Below the pieces are notes generated by a model, which worked only from the letters and a program-made list of their open reading frames with translations, made no database searches and was not told the origin of the DNA. 64,000 nucleotides of DNA from Sedimenticola hydrogenitrophicus (GTDB lineage Bacteria; Pseudomonadota; Gammaproteobacteria; Chromatiales; Chromatiaceae), in NCBI RefSeq assembly GCF_029017505.1, contig NZ_JAQGEI010000021.1:31010-95009 (forward strand), given 5' to 3'. Both the position numbers and the translations under genes were made by a program. Each line of letters begins with the position of its first letter. The first letter of the stretch is position 1. Below are positions 1 through 7,749 of the stretch, in pieces.

Positions 1-8
1 CCTCGTTT

Positions 9-84
9 GGGGCCATAGCTCAGCTGGGAGAGCGCTACACTGGCAGTGTCGAGGTCGGCGGTTCGATCCCGCCTGGCTCCACCA
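9..84 (+). tRNA. tRNA-Ala (anticodon GGC), copy 1
   Basis: A full 76-nt cloverleaf can be folded: acceptor GGGGCCA/TGGCTCC, anticodon loop CTGGCAG, T-arm GGCGG-TTCGATC-CCGCC and an encoded ACCA end. Compared with copy 2 at 12929 it differs by one base at position 50 (C instead of A). This places U28 opposite C42 and breaks one pair of the anticodon stem. It is followed by tRNA-Glu, and the pair is repeated 12,920 bp downstream. Confidence 0.95.
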
Positions 85-154
85 AACAACGCGGGGGCAG
101 GGAGCCCATCGGACCGGCAGCCAGCAGCCCGGTCATGTAATGGAGACGATCCAA

Positions 155-230
155 GTCCCCTTCGTCTAGAGGCCTAGGACACCGCCCTTTCACGGCGGTA
201 ACAGGGGTTCGAACCCCCTAGGGGACGCCA
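155..230 (+). tRNA. tRNA-Glu (anticodon TTC), copy 1
   Basis: A 76-nt cloverleaf with acceptor GTCCCCT/AGGGGAC, anticodon stem CCGCC/GGCGG around loop CTTTCAC (anticodon TTC), and an encoded GCCA 3' end. It lies 70 nt behind tRNA-Ala and was probably co-transcribed with it. The gene is identical in layout to the copy at 13072. Confidence 0.95.
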
Positions 231-233
231 TGT

Positions 234-269
234 AAAAAAGCCCGATCAGGTGACTGATCGGGCTTTTTT
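234..269 (+). terminator. Rho-independent terminator after the tRNA pair
   Basis: An 11-bp perfect stem (AGCCCGATCAG/CTGATCGGGCT) with a GTGA loop is followed by six T. Upstream A residues make it possibly bidirectional. A homologous terminator follows the second tRNA pair at 13151. Confidence 0.9.
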
Positions 270-472
270 GTCTATCAGGGAGGGACTTATGCCGCGGAGC
301 CGGGAGCGGCGTTCTCAATCCGCTGCCGTGATTAAGGTTCCCCTGAAGAGGCCTCGACACCCACCACAGCGCATGTGGGTGAGTATCTCGAGTCCTGAAT
401 ATCCTATGGAATGATTCGTTTCAAGACCGTACTCTTGAGTCTGGAGATTTCATTGGGGTGAGGCGGAGCAGT

Positions 473-2236
473 ATGCAGGCGGTCAGATCATTGAAACAGG
501 GCGAGCGTGTGCGTGCGCGTATCCTGCTGCCATTCACCCTGGTGTTGCTGTTCGTGATCGGGGCCTTTGTCCTTGCCACCTACGTGGTGGGGGGGCGTGA
601 ACAGGAGGCGGAGCTGGCCAGTCGGGTCAGGGACATGGAGAAGTTGTTCGCTCGCCAGATTGAGAACGACGCGTCGATGATGCAGGCGGCGTTGATCGCC
701 ATTTCGCGTAATGAGGCTATTCGGCGTTCCTTCATGCGTCGCGACCGGGAAGCGCTGCTGCAGCAAACCTGGCCACTGTTCGACACCTTGCGAGAGAATA
801 ATAACGTCACCCATTTCTATATCACCGAACCGGACCGGGTCAATTTTCTGCGTGTCCATCAACCGGACCAGTCTGGTGACACCATCGACCGGGCGACCAC
901 GCGACAGGCCGCCGCGCAACGCACCGTGGTCCGGGGGGTCGAGCTCGGACCCCTGGGAACGCTGACCCTGCGTGTGGTATTACCCTGGTACCGCGGCGAT
1001 CAGTTGATCGGCTATCTGGAACTGGGTGAGGAGATAGAAAATATCACCGACGAAATCCGCCGTATTCTGGGGGTCGGGCTGCTGGCGATGGTTGACGGCG
1101 AGCTGCTGGGACCGCCCCTGCGCGACCCGTCGAAGAGACTCAAGGGACACTTCAATATTCCCGAGCGGATCGGGAGCTCGGTGATAGTGGCAAAGTCGAT
1201 CGAGCGGATACCCGAGGCGCTGCTGCGGCGATTACGTGAGGGCACTGCCAAGGGCCGCGAGACCCTGCGGATTGAGGAGGCGGACAAGGAGTTCCATGTC
1301 ACCCTGCTTCCATTCTCCGACATCTCCCAGCAGGTGGTGGGCCGACTGGCGGTGGTCCATGATGTCACCGGCGTCCAGGACAACCTCTATCAGGCACTGG
1401 GGATGGTGACGCTACTCTCGGTGGCGGCCAGTGGGGTGGTGTTTATAATCTTCTATATCATCCTGGGACGGGTCGAACGGGATGCCCTGCGCCAGCGGGA
1501 GGTAGAGTTGAAACTGACCCGGATGAACACCGAACACCAGAAGGTGGTACAGCTGGAAAAGTTGTCCGCCATGGGGTTGATGGTCGGGGAGATCGCCCAT
1601 CAGCTGAACAATCCCCTGGTGGGGGTGGTCAACATGGCCCAGCTGGCCGAGCGCAAGCTTGATGCCCCGGATCAGCTCAAGGGGTTGCTTGGGGAAATCG
1701 GCCGGGCCGGCAAGGATTGCCACTCGTTTGTGCGGCGCATGCTGGATTTTACCAAGATCTCCTGTTTTGAACTCAAGGAGAGTGACCTGAACAACCTGGT
1801 GAACGAGACCCTGTTATTGAGTCAGCGCAGCATTGGCCGTCAGGTGAGGCTGGAGGCCGAGTTGCCGGAACATCCGACAATCCTCACCGTGGATCCGGTA
1901 TTGATCCGCCATGCCCTGTTCAACCTGCTGGCCAATGCGATTCAGGCAAGCCCGGCCGGCAGCGTGGTGAAGATGGGTCTGTTTCCTCACACGCGGGGAG
2001 GACTGCCGGGCTGGTGTCTTGCTGTCCGTGATCAGGGTTCGGGGATCGACCAGGCGTTGTTTGAGAAGATATTCACGCCGTTTTTTACCACCCGGCCTGA
2101 TGGCACGGGGTTGGGTTTACCGGTAGTGCAGCATGTAGCCATATTGCATGAGGGTGAGGTGTGGGCCGAAAATGCCGAGGAGGGTGGGGCGGTGTTCCAC
2201 CTCTGGCTACCGCAAACAGGTGGAGTTACGGAATGA
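473..2236 (+). CDS. Cache-domain sensor histidine kinase
   Basis: Membrane sensor kinase of 587 aa from ATG 473; GTG 458 in the same frame is an alternative. A first membrane helix lies at about residues 18-39. The periplasmic sensor of roughly 270 residues resembles double-Cache (dCache_3-like) domains, for example in the HFYITEPDRVNFLRV stretch. A second helix lies at about 309-331. A HisKA H-box follows (GEIAHQLNNPL, phospho-His about 376), then a HATPase domain with the usual G boxes (DQGSGI, GTGLGL). The stop overlaps the start of the NtrC-type regulator (ATGA), so the two form one two-component system. The ligand is unknown. From context I infer that it senses the substrate of the molybdoenzyme encoded downstream, or a redox partner. 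Confidence 0.9.
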   Translation: MQAVRSLKQGERVRARILLPFTLVLLFVIGAFVLATYVVGGREQEAELASRVRDMEKLFARQIENDASMMQAALIAISRNEAIRRSFMRRDREALLQQTWPLFDTLRENNNVTHFYITEPDRVNFLRVHQPDQSGDTIDRATTRQAAAQRTVVRGVELGPLGTLTLRVVLPWYRGDQLIGYLELGEEIENITDEIRRILGVGLLAMVDGELLGPPLRDPSKRLKGHFNIPERIGSSVIVAKSIERIPEALLRRLREGTAKGRETLRIEEADKEFHVTLLPFSDISQQVVGRLAVVHDVTGVQDNLYQALGMVTLLSVAASGVVFIIFYIILGRVERDALRQREVELKLTRMNTEHQKVVQLEKLSAMGLMVGEIAHQLNNPLVGVVNMAQLAERKLDAPDQLKGLLGEIGRAGKDCHSFVRRMLDFTKISCFELKESDLNNLVNETLLLSQRSIGRQVRLEAELPEHPTILTVDPVLIRHALFNLLANAIQASPAGSVVKMGLFPHTRGGLPGWCLAVRDQGSGIDQALFEKIFTPFFTTRPDGTGLGLPVVQHVAILHEGEVWAENAEEGGAVFHLWLPQTGGVTE

Positions 2237-3618
2237 GCACAAATGATCTGTTGAAGCATTCGAGGATCCTGATTGTCGATGACGATCATTATGTACGCAC
2301 CCTGCTCCAGGAGCTGTTTTCCGATGGACCCGTCGAGGTCACGGTGGCGGAGGATGCGGCCACGGCACGGGGGTATTTCGAACATGAAGATTTCAACCTG
2401 ATCATCATGGATCAGCGCCTGCCCGACGGTAATGGACTCGACCTGCTGCGTGAAATACGCCAGATCCAACCGCAGCAGATGGCCATCCTGATCACCGGTT
2501 ATGCCGATGTGCGTGACGCGTTGCGTGCCGTACGCGAGGGACTGTTCGACTATCTGACCAAGCCGTTTGAGAACCTGGAAGAGCTGGAGGCGGTGATTGC
2601 CAAGGCACTGGAACTGGATCGCGCCTATCGGGAGATCAACGATCTCAAGCAGACGCTGGATAGCCGCTCGTCACAGCCCATCTATATCGGGCAATCGCCG
2701 TCGACTATTGCCTTGCAGAAACAGATCAGCCAAGTGGCCGCACTGGATGTCACCGTGTTGATCGAGGGTGACAGCGGTACCGGCAAGGAGTTGGTGGCGA
2801 AAAGCCTGCACGCCCAGAGCCCAAGGAACGAAAGCGGCCGCTTCATGGAGATAAACTGCGGTGCGCTCTCCGAACAGCTGCTGGAAAGTACCCTGTTCGG
2901 TTATGAAAAGGGGGCCTTCACCGGTGCGGTGAAGATGACCCGGGGCTACCTGGAGGAGGCCGACGGCGGCACCCTGTTCCTCGATGAGATCGCCGATATG
3001 AGCACCAAGCTGCAGAGCAGCCTGTTGCGGGTTCTGCAGGAGCACACCTTTTCACGCATCGGCAGTACCGAGCTGCGTTCCAGCGACTTCCGCCTGATCT
3101 GTGCCACCAACAAGCGGCTGAGCGACGAGGTGCGCGCCGGTCGCTTCAGGGAAGATCTGTTCTACCGCATCAACGTGGTCTCCCTGGAACCGATGCCGTT
3201 GCGGGAGCGGCGTGAGGACATCGTGCCCTTGACGGTCCACTTTCTCGAACATTTCAATGCGAAGTTCGCCAAGCGGGCCGGTCCCTTGACCCCCGAGGCC
3301 CTCTACGTACTGGAGAACTTCTCCTGGCCCGGCAATGTGCGGCAGCTGCAGCACGCCATTGAGCGGGTGGTGGCGCTGCACGGCGACGGCCCGATCAGCG
3401 CCGCCGACCTTGCCTGCCTGGCAGAGGATATCGCCGATGCGGGGGAGGGGACGGAAGACGCGCTGCTCTCCTATCAGAAGGCCCGGGAGAACTTTGAGCG
3501 GGACTACCTGGAGCGACTGATGGAGCAGGCCAAAGGCAATGTCTCCGAGGCGGCCCGGCTGAGCGGCATACCACGGCAGAACCTCTATGTGCGGATGAAA
3601 CGCTGGGGAGAGTCGTAA
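2233..3618 (+). CDS. NtrC-family sigma-54-dependent response regulator
   Basis: A 461-aa regulator. The receiver domain has an acidic pocket (IVDDD) and phospho-acceptor Asp about 60 (LIIMDQRLPDG). The AAA+ domain has Walker A GDSGTGKE near residue 179 and the sigma-54 contact loop GAFTGA near residue 227. A C-terminal Fis-type helix-turn-helix ends the protein (NVSEAARLSGIPRQNLYVRM). I use ATG 2233, which overlaps the kinase stop, rather than the longer frame starting at 2161. The intact GAFTGA means it should activate a sigma-54 promoter, and a near-consensus one lies 317 bp downstream in front of the cytochrome/molybdoenzyme operon. It is therefore the likely activator of that operon. Confidence 0.93.
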   Translation: MSTNDLLKHSRILIVDDDHYVRTLLQELFSDGPVEVTVAEDAATARGYFEHEDFNLIIMDQRLPDGNGLDLLREIRQIQPQQMAILITGYADVRDALRAVREGLFDYLTKPFENLEELEAVIAKALELDRAYREINDLKQTLDSRSSQPIYIGQSPSTIALQKQISQVAALDVTVLIEGDSGTGKELVAKSLHAQSPRNESGRFMEINCGALSEQLLESTLFGYEKGAFTGAVKMTRGYLEEADGGTLFLDEIADMSTKLQSSLLRVLQEHTFSRIGSTELRSSDFRLICATNKRLSDEVRAGRFREDLFYRINVVSLEPMPLRERREDIVPLTVHFLEHFNAKFAKRAGPLTPEALYVLENFSWPGNVRQLQHAIERVVALHGDGPISAADLACLAEDIADAGEGTEDALLSYQKARENFERDYLERLMEQAKGNVSEAARLSGIPRQNLYVRMKRWGES

Positions 3619-3630
3619 AAACCAGACAGT

Positions 3631-3648
3631 TGTCGTATTTTTATGACA
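3631..3648. promoter_or_regulatory. Candidate upstream activator site (imperfect palindrome)
   Basis: TGTCGTATTTTTATGACA is an 18-bp near-palindrome just behind the regulator gene. Two further TGTCG half-sites lie at 3743 and 3843, all upstream of the sigma-54 promoter, as enhancer sites of NtrC-type regulators usually are. It could instead be a weak terminator of the two-component genes. The rest of the 3619-3934 gap shows no gene. Confidence 0.35.
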
Positions 3649-3934
3649 CTTTCGCAGATCCCGGCGACCGGCAACGCCAATCCTTGACCGAACCGCTGAT
3701 CCCGATGCTGGCCATCAGACCCCCGCTGACATCCCGGAAGTGTGTCGAAAAATGCATCTATCGCGTTGAAAAATAAGTTAAATATCTCGTAATAGGGGGA
3801 ATTCCCATTTTTAGGATAAGTTTTCCTGGAGTTAAGAAAATCTGTCGCTATCCCAACCGATCGTACCCCTGGTCGAACCTTTCCGTGATCTCAATCAATT
3901 GAATCAACAGGCTTGGTGCCTATAACCGTATATA

Positions 3935-3950
3935 TGGCACGGGTACTGCA
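3935..3950 (+). promoter_or_regulatory. Sigma-54 (-24/-12) promoter of the molybdoenzyme operon
   Basis: TGGCACGGGTACTGCA matches the sigma-54 consensus TGGCACG-N4-TTGCA except for one base (C for the first T of TTGC), with the correct GG-to-GC spacing. Transcription would start near 3961, leaving a leader of about 40 nt before ATG 4001. The neighbouring NtrC-type activator with a GAFTGA loop supports the call. Confidence 0.85.
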
Positions 3951-4000
3951 CCTGTCCTGGTGTATCGTCATTCAAGTTCGTTAATCGCTGGAGGGGAATC

Positions 4001-5302
4001 ATGAAAAAAACCGCAATTGCAATGGCCGTCTCGCTGCTGACCGCCACCCCGGTATTCGCCATGGAACCGGCCGATGTAGACTGGAGCAAGGTTCCGGCCA
4101 ATGAGCTGGTCCTGTTCTATCCCGGCCAGTCCACCTATCAATGGCTGCGTTCAAAAGATCACAAACGTGCCTTCATGCAGACCCAGGATGGTCAGGCCTG
4201 CGTCGCTTGCCATTTGAATGAAGAGGAGGTATTGGGAAATACACTGGTCAAGGAGGGACGTCTGGAGCCGACCCCTGTCGAGGGCAAGAACGGTTCGATC
4301 AAGCTGGGTTTCCAGGTGGCCTACGACAACGACAACGCCTATTTCCGCTTCCAGTGGAAGACCCTTAACGACTACGCCGGCACCGCCCACCCCTATTGGC
4401 GCTATGACGGCAAGGCGTGGAAGGCCTTTGGTGGCCCGAAGCTTAATGAGAATGTGCAGAGCGGCGAGCAACCGGGCATCTATGAAGACCGCATGTCGAT
4501 CATTATCGATGATGGCAAGGTGCCGATGTTCAAGGAGCAGGGCTGCTGGCTGACCTGCCACAATGGCGAGCGCGACAACCCTGATATCCCGGAAACCGCC
4601 GACGTCACGGAAAACCCGCTGTTCAAGCACCTGAAGAAAAAAGACGTACGCAAGTATCTACCCTCCAGCCGTACCGACGAGGACGCCTCCTGGGATATGG
4701 GCAAGACTCCGGAAGAGATCGCCCAGTTGAAGGCCGATGGTGTATTCCTCGATCTGATGCAGTGGCGCGGTCACCGCTCCAACCCGGTGGGCATGGCGGA
4801 TGATTTCAATGTCATGGAGTATCGCAACGGCGACGCCGGCAAGAACCCCTTCGGCAAGAACTGGGACAAGGAGGCCAAGCAGCCGAAGTTCATGTACGAC
4901 CCCGCCAAGTTCGGCAGCAAGTCGGTCAAGTTCGAGGATATCCGCAACAAGCCGACGACGCTGATCCGTGAACAGAATGCCGTGCCGTTCGATCCGAATG
5001 CCGGCTGGCAGGAGGGGGATCTGATTCCCGAGTATGTGGTCAGCCGCGAGGATGCCAAGGGTTCGGCCGCCGACAACAGCCAGGCGCACGGTGAATGGAA
5101 GGATGGTGTCTGGACCGTGGTCTGGGCGCGCAAACTCAACCTGGCCAATCCGGATGACAAGGCATTGAGCGACGGCAACAGCTACAACTTCAGCTTTGCC
5201 ACGCACGACGACAACATCACCACGCGCGGTCACTTCGTCTCCTTCCCGGTGACGGTGGGCTTTGGTGCCGACGCAACCATCAAGGCGACCAAGCTCAATT
5301 GA
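4001..5302 (+). CDS. Periplasmic c-type cytochrome with ethylbenzene-dehydrogenase-like (EB_dh) heme domain
   Basis: A 433-aa exported protein with a Sec signal peptide (cleavage likely after PVFA, residue 20). An N-terminal CVACH heme-c motif lies at residues 67-71. The remainder looks like the EB_dh heme-binding fold that forms the heme-b gamma subunit of type II DMSO-reductase-family enzymes (EbdC, SerC, DdhC). A second Cys/His cluster, CWLTCH at residues 182-187, is CX3CH rather than CXXCH and may be an unusual heme site. The start has a strong GGAGGGG ribosome site. It is the first gene of the sigma-54-controlled operon. I infer an electron-transfer role between the NapC-like cytochrome and the molybdoenzyme. 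The substrate partner is unknown. Confidence 0.8.
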   Translation: MKKTAIAMAVSLLTATPVFAMEPADVDWSKVPANELVLFYPGQSTYQWLRSKDHKRAFMQTQDGQACVACHLNEEEVLGNTLVKEGRLEPTPVEGKNGSIKLGFQVAYDNDNAYFRFQWKTLNDYAGTAHPYWRYDGKAWKAFGGPKLNENVQSGEQPGIYEDRMSIIIDDGKVPMFKEQGCWLTCHNGERDNPDIPETADVTENPLFKHLKKKDVRKYLPSSRTDEDASWDMGKTPEEIAQLKADGVFLDLMQWRGHRSNPVGMADDFNVMEYRNGDAGKNPFGKNWDKEAKQPKFMYDPAKFGSKSVKFEDIRNKPTTLIREQNAVPFDPNAGWQEGDLIPEYVVSREDAKGSAADNSQAHGEWKDGVWTVVWARKLNLANPDDKALSDGNSYNFSFATHDDNITTRGHFVSFPVTVGFGADATIKATKLN

Positions 5303-5387
5303 TCGGTAACAGCTGCCCGGATCATATCGTCCTATGCCGATATGATCCGGGGTCATCTCCGAGTAACGTCACAGAGTGGAGGGGCTG

Positions 5388-6005
5388 GTGAACATCTCCC
5401 TTTTAAAGAAGCATCCGCTGGTTTCCGCCGCCGGCATCCTGGTACTGGTGGTGATACTGGCCTGGGTAATTGCCTACGAACCGGTGACACGCAATCTGAT
5501 TGCCAGTGATGGCTTGTGCAACTACTGCCATCTACCCTGGGAGTTCAATCCCGACGAGCGCTTGACCGCGACCCGGCCGCATCCGGCCACCTCGAAGGAG
5601 CAGGAGCAGGAGCAACAGGCCCAGGCCCGTTGCGTGGAGTGTCACCTGCCCGAAGGGTGGTGGAATACCACCTACGCCTATACCCATTTTCTCAGTATCA
5701 CCGACCTGTTTGGCCACTTTCGTGACCGCGACGGGGAACGGGCGGGAGACTGGATACCGGCACGCGCGGCCACCGCCTACCGGGTTCGCGATCGCCTGTT
5801 CGAGTATGACAGCAACACCTGTCGGGGCTGCCATATCGAGGACGAAATCAAACCCAAACGGGCACGTGGCGTGAATGCACACAAGCTGGCCAAGGACGAG
5901 GAGAAGACCTGTATTGAGTGCCACACCAGCCTGGTGCATCGCTATGTAGAACCGCGCAAGGATGCATTCAAGAAGGCGGACGCCGCAGATGCGCCCAAGG
6001 GTTGA
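5388..6005 (+). CDS. NapC/NirT-like membrane-anchored tetraheme cytochrome c
   Basis: A 205-aa protein with one N-terminal membrane anchor (about residues 12-32) and four heme-c motifs: CNYCH, CVECH, CRGCH and CIECH. This is the layout of the NapC/NirT quinol dehydrogenases that pass electrons from the membrane quinol pool to periplasmic reductases. I use GTG 5388 because GGAGG lies five bases before it; GTG 5376 is in frame. It lies 85 bp behind the EB_dh cytochrome and just ahead of the iron-sulfur subunit. The operon thus has its own quinol-to-periplasm branch in addition to the NrfD subunit. Confidence 0.88.
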   Translation: MNISLLKKHPLVSAAGILVLVVILAWVIAYEPVTRNLIASDGLCNYCHLPWEFNPDERLTATRPHPATSKEQEQEQQAQARCVECHLPEGWWNTTYAYTHFLSITDLFGHFRDRDGERAGDWIPARAATAYRVRDRLFEYDSNTCRGCHIEDEIKPKRARGVNAHKLAKDEEKTCIECHTSLVHRYVEPRKDAFKKADAADAPKG

Positions 6006-6028
6006 ACCAGAGTCAGTGGGAGTTCGTT

Positions 6029-6796
6029 ATGAATGATCAAGAAAAACCGGACACCAGCCGCAGGGGGTTCGTCCAGCTGCTGGCCGGCGGTGCGGTGGCT
6101 GCGACCGCGGCCTCTGCGTTAGGCAGCCTGGCCCCGGCCGGCGGCGCGGAATCAACCGCAAAGCAATCCAGGATACAGTACGGAATGCTGATTGATACCC
6201 GGCGCTGCATTGGTTGCCACAGCTGTTCGGTGGCCTGCAAGGCGGAGTTTGATGTGCCGCTGGGCGTCAACAAATCCTGGGTTGAGTATACCGAAAAGGG
6301 TACCTTCCCCAATGTTAATCGCCACTTCCTGCCACGCCTGTGCAATCACTGCAGCGAACCACAATGTGTGGCCGTCTGTCCTACCGGGGCCACTTACAAG
6401 CGCCCGCAGGATGGCATTGTGGTGGTCGACAGCGGGCTCTGTATCGGCTGCAAATACTGCATCCAGGCCTGCCCCTACGATGCGCGCTTCCTCAATCCGG
6501 TGACCAATTTTGCCGACAAGTGCGACTTCTGTATCCATCGCGTATCCAAGGGGCTGCTGCCCTCCTGTGTCAACTCCTGTATCGGTGGTGCACGGATCTT
6601 CGGTGATGTGAATGACCCCGAGAGTGAGATCTCCCGACAGATCGCCGCCAATGCGGTGACCGTGTTACGGCCAGGCAAGGGGACCGAACCCAATGTCTAC
6701 TATATCGAGGCGGATATTACCGAGGAGGCCGAGAACAGCGATGGCAGTTACCGGGTACGGGTCTCCACTCACCGATCAATCAAGGAGAGGCGATAG
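6029..6796 (+). CDS. Tat-exported four-cluster 4Fe-4S electron-transfer subunit (TtrB/PsrB-like)
   Basis: A 255-aa protein that begins with a twin-arginine leader (SRRGFVQLLAGG) ending near residue 45. The mature part carries the Cys pattern of PsrB/TtrB-type dicluster ferredoxin subunits: CIGCHSCSVAC, CNHCSEPQCVAVC, CIGCKYCIQACP, and a final CDFC/CVNSC group. ATG 6029 is chosen because it starts the Tat leader. It would wire electrons from the NrfD-like quinol subunit (3 bp downstream) to the molybdopterin subunit. A Tat leader on the B subunit is also known for TtrB. Confidence 0.9.
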   Translation: MNDQEKPDTSRRGFVQLLAGGAVAATAASALGSLAPAGGAESTAKQSRIQYGMLIDTRRCIGCHSCSVACKAEFDVPLGVNKSWVEYTEKGTFPNVNRHFLPRLCNHCSEPQCVAVCPTGATYKRPQDGIVVVDSGLCIGCKYCIQACPYDARFLNPVTNFADKCDFCIHRVSKGLLPSCVNSCIGGARIFGDVNDPESEISRQIAANAVTVLRPGKGTEPNVYYIEADITEEAENSDGSYRVRVSTHRSIKERR

Positions 6797-6798
6797 TC

Positions 6799-7731
6799 AT
6801 GCATGAACTCAACTGGGGTTTGCCGGTCATCTTATACCTGTTTCTCGCCGGTCTGGGTGCCGGTGCCGTCACTGTCAGTGGCTCGGTGTTGCTGCGCAAG
6901 GGGGGCTTCCATGACAGCCGCATGGACATTGCCCGCTATGGCGCACTGATCGGGCCGATACCGGTGATGCTGGGCACCTTCCTGATTGTCTTTGAACTGG
7001 GGCAGCCGTTTCGTGCCCTGAACCTGTTCAAGATGCTCAACCTCTCGCCGATGTCAATCGGCACCTGGGCGCTGGCGCTGTTTATCATCCTGAGCGGACT
7101 TTATGCCATCTGCTTCATTCCACGCCAGGCCACCTGGCCATGGCTCGGCAAGGCCCGCCGTGTGCTGGCGTGGCTCTGCGTGCCCTTGGGTATCAGTGTG
7201 GCGATCTATACCGGGGTGTTGCTCGGGGCCATGCCGGCGCGGCCGTTCTGGAATTCACCTATCCTGGCCGGACTGTTCGTATTGTCGGCGCTCTCTACCG
7301 GAACTGCGGCGATCATGTTGATGGTGGCGCTGTTCGGGGAAAAGAGTGCCGAACATCGGGAAGGCCGTGAAAATGATCAGTATCTGCTGGTTTCATCGGA
7401 CGCCCTCCTGTTGGGTGGGGAGATGTTGGTGATCTTCCTGTTCCTGATGTTTGCCCACCTGACCATCGGTGATGTACGCCATGCGGTTGAGGTGATCCTG
7501 CCCGGCGGCTCCCTGGCGTCGCTCTTTTGGTGGGGCGTGGTACTGATTGGGATCCTGTTCCCCTTTGTTATGGAGTTGTTTCAGGTGGTACCGAAACTGC
7601 TTTATGGACGGACCTTCAGGAGCAGTCTGGTGCTTGAGGTGGCTGTCGCCTTATCGGTCCTGGCGGGTGGATTCGCCCTGCGCTACATCATTGTGGTCGC
7701 GGGTCAAGTCACCGGTCCGACCACCCTATAG
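6799..7731 (+). CDS. NrfD/PsrC-family integral membrane quinol-binding subunit
   Basis: A 310-aa very hydrophobic protein with about eight membrane helices. It opens with the short N-terminus and GLGAGAV loop typical of NrfD/PsrC/TtrC proteins (LFLAGLGAGAVTVSGSVLL). It sits between the iron-sulfur and catalytic subunits, 3 bp and 18 bp from each. By family it anchors the periplasmic reductase and exchanges electrons with the quinone pool. No heme ligands are obvious. Confidence 0.9.
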   Translation: MHELNWGLPVILYLFLAGLGAGAVTVSGSVLLRKGGFHDSRMDIARYGALIGPIPVMLGTFLIVFELGQPFRALNLFKMLNLSPMSIGTWALALFIILSGLYAICFIPRQATWPWLGKARRVLAWLCVPLGISVAIYTGVLLGAMPARPFWNSPILAGLFVLSALSTGTAAIMLMVALFGEKSAEHREGRENDQYLLVSSDALLLGGEMLVIFLFLMFAHLTIGDVRHAVEVILPGGSLASLFWWGVVLIGILFPFVMELFQVVPKLLYGRTFRSSLVLEVAVALSVLAGGFALRYIIVVAGQVTGPTTL

Positions 7732-7749
7732 GTTTGATTGGAGGCTGAT

